From Hexactinellida sp. DTS-2022 (Eukaryota > Porifera > Hexactinellida): a stretch of 64,000 bases of DNA. A program made the position numbers and the translations under genes. The stretch covers positions 2,790,001 through 2,854,000 of the forward strand of contig JAPNXP010000007.1 of the NCBI GenBank assembly GCA_028753945.1, written 5' to 3'. The notes beneath the pieces were generated by a model. That model did no database searches. It saw only the letters and a program-made list of their open reading frames with translations, and was not told where the DNA came from. Position 1 is the stretch's first letter; each line of letters begins with the position of its first letter. Below, one piece after another: positions 58,435-64,000 of this stretch.

Positions 58435-60150
58435 TTCTATATTTACAATTACTAAGAGATTTAATTTTAGAAATTTGGGAAATTAGATGATCCATATGAA
58501 GTAAGAGAATCCACAATTTCCTACATTTAATCTATAAACTGTAAATCCTAAGTAAACATTGTTTTATGTCTCTGTCCAATTATATTGAAAACATATAAGG
58601 AGGCGATAGTGGCCCTTGAAATCTTTCAAAAGTTCCTCAAAGTTTGTGGCCATGTGTATAAGTGGCTGCTAATATTGCAACTACGATATAACTCAAGAAG
58701 TTGAGCCAGTCAAAACATTTTCAATCGTAAATGCCCACTGTGTATTGCAAGATATTCATAGTAATCTCACAGTGGTTTAAACAGCCGACATAAAGTCACC
58801 CGAAGAATATTGAGTCCGCATTAAAATTCCTGTGAATCAAATGATGTTGTTTTCTCTATCGATGTATTAAAAAAATAAGTTATTTAATATTTTGTGATGA
58901 TGACGTGGCATAAAAGTGACCGCGCCCTTTCTCTTTTGGAAGTGACAAATGTAAAAAATTTCCGTTAAAATACCCAGCAGTAAGTCATTTCTATTTCTAA
59001 CATTGGCATATTGGTTTGGTTTCTAGGTCATAATTGTTCAACTTTTTAAATCTAAGGACAACCAATATAGTCGTATTAGTCAAGTTTTGAAACAAATGAT
59101 TACTTATTTGTTTAGGGGATTACAGTATATCGATTTTAAGAGTTAGTGCGTGTCATCAATTTTTGTCAAAAAAAGTAAAGTAGCTTGTTCATATATATTA
59201 TGCTCATGTTGGATTCAAACTACTAGGTTTTAAATATAAATACAAAGAACTGCAGTGTTTTTTATTTTCCTGAAAATATTTCGGTTAACTTGTCCATTAA
59301 ATAGTCAATGAGTTGAACCATTCCATATTTTTGTATTTTGTTTTAGATATAACATAACGTTTCACATAAAGAGTCATGTGGAAGTGTCTACAAAGGATAG
59401 ATTGTCGATAGAAGCCTTGACAAAATCTAGTTGTTCAAAGTATTTTGGCCGTAGATTTAACAAGTTGCAACACCACAATTAAACAAGTTCGACCAAGAGA
59501 AATCAATTTCACACTTTCATATGGACTGAAATATTAGTAAAGGAAATTAGTAGCCCAAAGATGCATAAATTAAGCGAGTATTGCAAATTCGTGAAGTGCT
59601 ATCATGGGTATAAATTAATTCCCCATCCAATGCATGCAAATTTAATTTTTCACTTTAGTTTTCCAGTTATAACATTGGGTGGGTGTTAAATTATGACAAA
59701 TATATTAATACAAAACGTGACCCCAGGTGCATATGCGTAACCCAAGACACACCTTCTCAAGGAAGAGTTTGATTGACGAAGAGCTCAAAATCCAGAAATT
59801 TTGAGCCATGAGTCATTCAAAATTTGGAATGGGGAGATTACTCTGATGTACTAAAATTACAAGTCAGTAAATTCAATTGCGGGCCACTAACTAAAGTATA
59901 GTGACCTAAAATCTTTAGTGGCGATTAATGTACAAATTATACATATAAGTAATGACAGAATACGTGAACCAAATTTGAATGGAATATAAAATGACATATT
60001 GGGTCCAAAATAATGAAATCTTTTTGAGTAAACACTTCAGTTGTTTTCAGCTAATATGCATCTTCCTCTAAATATAAATGGACAAGTATTGCACTTGTTT
60101 TAAAAATAGTGCCTAATAAACAAATAAAAATTGAAATTTTTTTAACAAAC
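58435..60150. other. HTT: HTT intron, nothing recognised
   Basis: AT-rich sequence. Short blocks near 59700-59900 (aacgtgaccccaggtgca; gggccactaactaaagtatag) echo family X and may be an old copy. Confidence 0.4.
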
Positions 60151-60292
60151 CTAATATCTTCTTGAGAAGAAGGAAAATATAATATGCAGGGTTCTTGCAA
60201 TAAATTACCAAAGAAACAAGGACATTTGCACCAACCCTTCTTTTAATAGGTGACTCCATTGTCAAAAATTGAACCCAAGTTTCCATAAGATC
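60151..60292 (-). CDS. HTT: Huntingtin exon (HEAT region)
   Basis: The 142-nt exon lies between acceptor aactatttag and donor TTAG|GTTTGT. It encodes LMETWVQFLTMESPIKRRVG..VLVSLVIYCKNPAYYIFLLLKKIL, matching the huntingtin segment [43 protein letters not shown] without gaps. The one base left over plus CC of the 42924 exon continues directly into the LVP motif, as in huntingtin. Too short to stand out as an open frame. Confidence 0.92.
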
Positions 60293-60931
60293 CTAAATAG
60301 TTAGAATAAATAAAATAAAAGAGTTTGAAATGATCAGTATACAACAATCAGAATCAAATTCGATGCATTATCCGACTTTAATTTTGACCATAGCCTACCA
60401 TACAATAAGGTTGAAATATCGACTAAGGACAAGCAATAGCCGGTGTATTAAACCAAGGAAATTATCAAGCTTGATTTTGTTAAAAAGATTAGATTTGATA
60501 AAATTGTTATAGCAAGAAATAAGCAAAATGGCATATTATTATATAATGTGGTAACAGATATTTTCAGACTTTATTCTAATATTTTTAATCACACTAACGC
60601 CTTTTGTGAGTTTTAACTAATAGAATGCTATTGAAACGTGGCAAGAAGTTGCAATTTCCCCGGATAATTTTCGACAGGAAAATATCCAAGTCTGTTATTA
60701 AGTATCCAAAGGAGATGAATTTTCATACAAGAACCTCGTGCCAAGCCGAGGTGAAAGAAGGCGCCGTTCCGTTTTCTTACATGGATGTCCGAGTAATATC
60801 AATTTACCTCGAAATTCAAACGAATAAAATAGTCATTGGTTCAAAAGAAGAATTAAAGAAAAACTTGCAATTGAGCCTGATATCTGAGAGTAAGGTGAAA
60901 GAGAAGTACAAGATCAAATCTAAACAGGAAA
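60293..60931. other. No gene accepted; one Lys-rich open frame
   Basis: A plus-strand frame starts at 60625 and runs into the Helitron at 60932 (lysine-rich, e.g. SKEELKKNLQLSLISESKVK). It matches no family I know and its end belongs to the Helitron, so I treat it as unproven. Confidence 0.35.
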
Positions 60932-61413
60932 TCAATAATATTAAAACACAAGCTTGGGTATATAGGTATATTTGTTTGTACGTTAAGAGTTGATTGAAGA
61001 AAGTGGACGGTTTCCAAATGTGATTATTAGCATAGAGGGGTAAGTTTTGGCACCAGCCAACAAGTTGAGGTTTCCACTCAAAATTTCTTAAACCTCGACA
61101 AGTTATGACGTCATTGTCACATTTCGAGAACCCTGAGAATTCACTTAATCGCACATAATTCAAAAATCTGAAATTAAATAGAACATGCACATTAATGATG
61201 CGGACACTTTGGTCACACCAGATTGCCAATATGCTTAATCATTATCACATGATGACGTAATCACTAAAATTTCACATTTTTAAATTTGACTATTTAGGCC
61301 GATTTACGCTTTATAATCAATGTTAAAAGTGTATAAACCATACACCAACCGCGAAGCGGTTGGTATGTGGTTGGGTTCTGCCGCAAAGCGACCTAGCAAG
61401 CGAAGTGCACTAG
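60932..61413 (+). mobile_element. Helitron family A, nearly full-length copy
   Basis: Starts with a mutated 5' end (TCAATAATATTAAAACACAA) and ends GCGAAGTGCACTAG before T. Palindrome present (61343-61375). Tail-to-tail with the fragment at 61452, the same subtype as 41263-42300. Confidence 0.85.
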
Positions 61414-61451
61414 TATATATAGATATACTGTAGCATCAATTTATATAGATA
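61414..61451. repeat. 38-bp spacer between two Helitron tails, copy 2
   Basis: Reverse complement of 41225-41262 with two differences, again exactly between CTAG ends. Confidence 0.88.
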
Positions 61452-61890
61452 CTAGCGTGCTTCGTGGAAGAACCCAACGACCGCCAACAAGTTGAGGTTT
61501 CAACTAGAAATTTGCCACACCTCGACAAGTTATGACGTTATTGTCACATTTCGAGAACCCTGAGAATTCACTTAATCGCACATAATTCGCGCCCTTTAAG
61601 AGATAAAAATCCTAAAATTTAATAGAACATGTACATTAATGATGCGGACATGCTGGTCACACCAGATCGCCAATATGCTAACTCATTATCGCATGATGAC
61701 GCAATCATTACAATTTCATATTGAAAATTTGACTATTTAGGCCTATTGCGGATTATTATCAATGTTAGAAGTGTATAAACGACACACCAACTGCTTCGCG
61801 GTTGGTGTGTGGTTGTGTTCTGCCGTGAAGCGACCTAGCAAGCGAAGCGCGACAGTATATATATATATGTTTGTGTTCCAATAGTGTAGG
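61452..61890. mobile_element. Composite Helitron A: minus-strand ends around a plus-strand body
   Basis: 61452-61482 is a minus-oriented 3' end (CTAGCGTGCTTCG...). 61483-61861 is a plus-oriented body with palindrome and 3' hairpin (ending GCGCGACAG). 61866-61890 is a minus-oriented 5' end (ttgtgttccaatagtgtagg). This looks like a Helitron inserted in, or an inversion within, another. Confidence 0.68.
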
Positions 61891-61919
61891 TATGCATTCC
61901 AAATATCAAAAAGGCCTAT

Positions 61920-62620
61920 TTAAGTTTGAGTAAAACTTAAATATTCTAAGAATAGCCTATATGCGCAACAGCAAATCTCTCTAAAATGTGAAAGTGAAAA
62001 TAACGATTATGTCACGCAAAATCGACTTGTCATTACTGAGCTTGTCGCTAACAACTTAGGTATTAAATTTAGTTAATTAGTGTTTTCCATGAAAAGAAAA
62101 TTCAGAAAAAATGACTGCGAACCATGTTTTCTTTTTCGGGGGAATGAATAATAATATATCAGAGAAAGTACATGTAAAGTTTGAATCGATTCTGATTCAA
62201 TTTATCTCGGAAAATCGAGCTCAAAGTTTGAAAAGATAAAACAATAAAAACAGCTATTTAAGGCATTTAAAATAGATTTATTTGTCTGTTATATATGGAA
62301 TATTCGAGAATCTAATGGCATTTAGGTAAACCTCCGTGCTCCGAACGAATGATGCCAAAATAAATTAGATTCAGTTTGATATTGAATAGGAATTGACACT
62401 TTGAAGCAACCCTACTCAATGGACGTTTCAAGATTATACTTTCACTCTTTTCCCAAAATTCTAGTTTGAATGTTTATAACTGAATGTATATTAGGCAAAT
62501 ATTAAAAAAGAATTAAATCACATAAACCTACATCTCTCCAAAGTAGGATTACAAATTTTTAGATTTGTAAACATATTTTGAGATAGTGATTTTCTATGAA
62601 ATACAAACACTGCATTGTAT
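61920..62620. repeat. Dispersed repeat, copy 2 (inverted to 8990-9660)
   Basis: See 8990-9660; the two copies are ~52 kb apart in opposite orientation. Confidence 0.75.
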
Positions 62621-63273
62621 GATAAAAATAACCAAATGAAAGTTAATTTTTTTTAATAAATCAAATTATGGAAAACCTCGGTATTTCCTCTGTCGAATGA
62701 TAACAAATGTATTCAAATCTGAATACTGTAATTGAGTCAAATATCTGACTGATGTGACCCTTGTCGAATACAAAGCCAACTTCATACTCATTAATGTACA
62801 GTTTAATCGAAATTTGGGTATTCTCTAAAGTGCATTGATAGCCTAAACCAAACTACGCCTATGGAAGGGATTTTGGAAGTCATACGAGGGATCAATGGTA
62901 GGACACGCAACGGCCCTGTTTTCAGGGAGGATTTATAAAGAATGTTTGAGGCAATACAGTCACACCTTTAACAAAAGAAATTTAGGTCAGATAGTAAATT
63001 TTGTGGAAAGGTTAGGTCAATGGCTGTAAGTCGTTTTTCTTTGCATTCAAAACTTGTTTGCATACACCTAGGTACCAGCCCACTGAGCCCAGCATCGGTA
63101 AGGATCAAAGGTGATTGCAGTATGATTGGATTTAGGTTGGTACTTAATTTAGGTGTCAGGTGTTGGCCAGATTTGCAGGCCCTTTTAAGTCCTGTATAAA
63201 GCCCCATTTGGGTACCAAACGAAACTTTCCTCCATCTAATAGTGCCGCATCATTGAATTATACCGATCATATA
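62621..63273. other. No gene accepted
   Basis: The minus-strand frame 63207-62968 is open for 79 codons. I compared it with the huntingtin segment expected here and found no convincing match. Confidence 0.4.
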
Positions 63274-63363
63274 CACACTGTTCTCTATAATATTCCACCA
63301 GTGGGAAATTGGCTCAAAGTGGACCATTAGAGAGAGAAGTGGACAATTAGAGAGAACAAACTG
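63274..63363. mobile_element. Small pogo-like MITE with AGAGAGAA motif
   Basis: 90 bp between TA dinucleotides, ends CACACTGTTCTCTATAAT and AATTAGAGAGAACAAACTG, imperfectly inverted. TGGACCATTAGAGAGAG-like units repeated. Confidence 0.65.
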
Positions 63364-63365
63364 TA

Positions 63366-63832
63366 TAATGATATGCATTTAGGGTGCCATACATATGTAT
63401 TTACCTCCATAATAAAGTGCCGGCCCAGAAAGTCCTATATAATGCCCTGAGTTTATATCCAAAATTATATATATATTCGTGAGGTTATATTATAATGATT
63501 CGATAACTAAATGTGCCTAACGCACATCTCGGATAAAGTTATTCAAAAAAAAAAGAGTAATAACGACTACATGCACAATGATATAGAATATCAGCATAAT
63601 AAATATCATACAGATAGTGTATGAACTGTGACCAAAATAAATTGCTTCCTAATTGTAAGAATTTCTAAATTTTAAAACTGGGTTATAGATTAGAATAGTT
63701 CACAGTTATATAGGAATTCGAGCGAAAGATATAATCAATTAAAACGTTAACAATTACTAATGGGATAATTCCAAATAGTTTACTAAGCAAAACACAATAG
63801 AATGACATTTTAAATGAATGAAAAATAACAAC
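63366..63832. other. HTT: HTT intron, nothing recognised
   Basis: AT-rich; no terminal repeats seen. Confidence 0.4.
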
Positions 63833-63904
63833 CAGTATATTCTGTGAAGTAAAGAATCTTGCTAAGTGTATGCTCATCGTCCCAAAAGAATCTATAAATA
63901 CTTC
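63833..63904 (-). CDS. HTT: Tentative huntingtin exon (most N-terminal in window)
   Basis: A 72-nt, phase-0 exon between acceptor ttttttcttag and a weak donor CTG|GTTGTT. It encodes EVFIDSFGTMSIHLARFFTS then QNIL, which lines up with the huntingtin helix ending ASFGNFANDNEIK, and it joins in frame to DLMETW of the 60292 exon. Identity is low and the exon is short, so this is a positional call. Confidence 0.45.
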
Positions 63905-64000
63905 CTAAGAAAAAATTCAATAAAAAATGATAGATTGTTTGTACAAACAAAAAAGTTTCATATAACATAAAACATTTAATTTATGCAATTGATAGAAATA

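Noticed and set aside
60625-60993. Lysine-rich plus-strand frame of 122 codons
   Set aside because: It runs into a Helitron, has no homologue I know, and lies in an HTT intron on the other strand. Possibly old coding debris, but not supportable.
62968-63207. Candidate HTT exon on the minus strand
   Set aside because: Residue pattern does not follow the huntingtin helices expected between the N-terminus and the 60292 exon, and no acceptor/donor pair fits.
1-64000. Bacterial operons, CRISPR arrays, tRNA or rRNA genes
   Set aside because: No coding density, no ribosome-binding pattern, no regular repeat-spacer structure and no recognisable RNA gene in either strand.

Overview
This is AT-rich nuclear DNA from an invertebrate animal: spliced genes with GT/AG introns, THAP-type P elements, Helitrons, hAT, pogo-like and Tc1-like elements and a Ty3/Gypsy element. 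I cannot name the lineage. There are no prokaryotic features such as operons, and I saw no tRNA, rRNA or CRISPR array.

The only host gene I recognise is huntingtin (HTT), on the minus strand. Seven exons, most too short to show as long ORFs, can be chained from high to low coordinates: 63904-63833 (tentative), 60292-60151, 42924-42755, 39648-39423, 23170-23005, 18769-18519 and 7622-7048. Each is bounded by AG/GT, all six junctions keep phase, and together they give 1602 nt (534 codons) of the N-terminal HEAT region. The polyQ/first-exon end should lie above 64000 and the rest of the protein below position 1. The six introns are 3.1-17 kb, so almost the whole window is HTT intron filled with transposons.

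Layout. 1-1.4 kb: 3' half of a decayed P-element (THAP9-like) transposase. 1.5-7 kb: Helitron and pogo-like repeats, then intron. 7.0-7.6 kb: large HTT exon. 7.6-18.5 kb: hAT MITEs, an unrecognised decayed coding tract (10.2-13.5 kb) and two fold-back structures. 18.5-18.8 kb: HTT exon. 18.8-39 kb: many hAT, pogo-like and Tc1-like MITEs, HTT exon 23.0-23.2 kb, a second P-element pseudogene (31.2-34.9 kb, minus, with THAP domain) and two copies of Helitron family B. 39.4-43 kb: two HTT exons, a Helitron A copy carrying a nested Harbinger-like MITE, and a tail-to-tail Helitron junction. 43.1-45 kb: decayed ZBED5-type hAT transposase. 48-51.6 kb: a hAT element full of TAACGG arrays that carries a copy of another repeat (family X) and lies inside a second X copy. 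51.8-55.4 kb: broken Ty3/Gypsy pol. 55.4-58 kb: Ac-type hAT fragment and a hAT element disrupted by X and a pogo-like MITE. 58-64 kb: two HTT exons and a second Helitron tail-to-tail junction.

Many insertions are supported by exact target-site duplications (8 bp for hAT, TA for pogo/Tc1, CTG for Harbinger, A|T for Helitron), and three by an empty site in a sister repeat copy. A recurring pattern is that many hAT and pogo-like MITEs consist largely of one short motif repeated in both orientations, with a different motif in each family.
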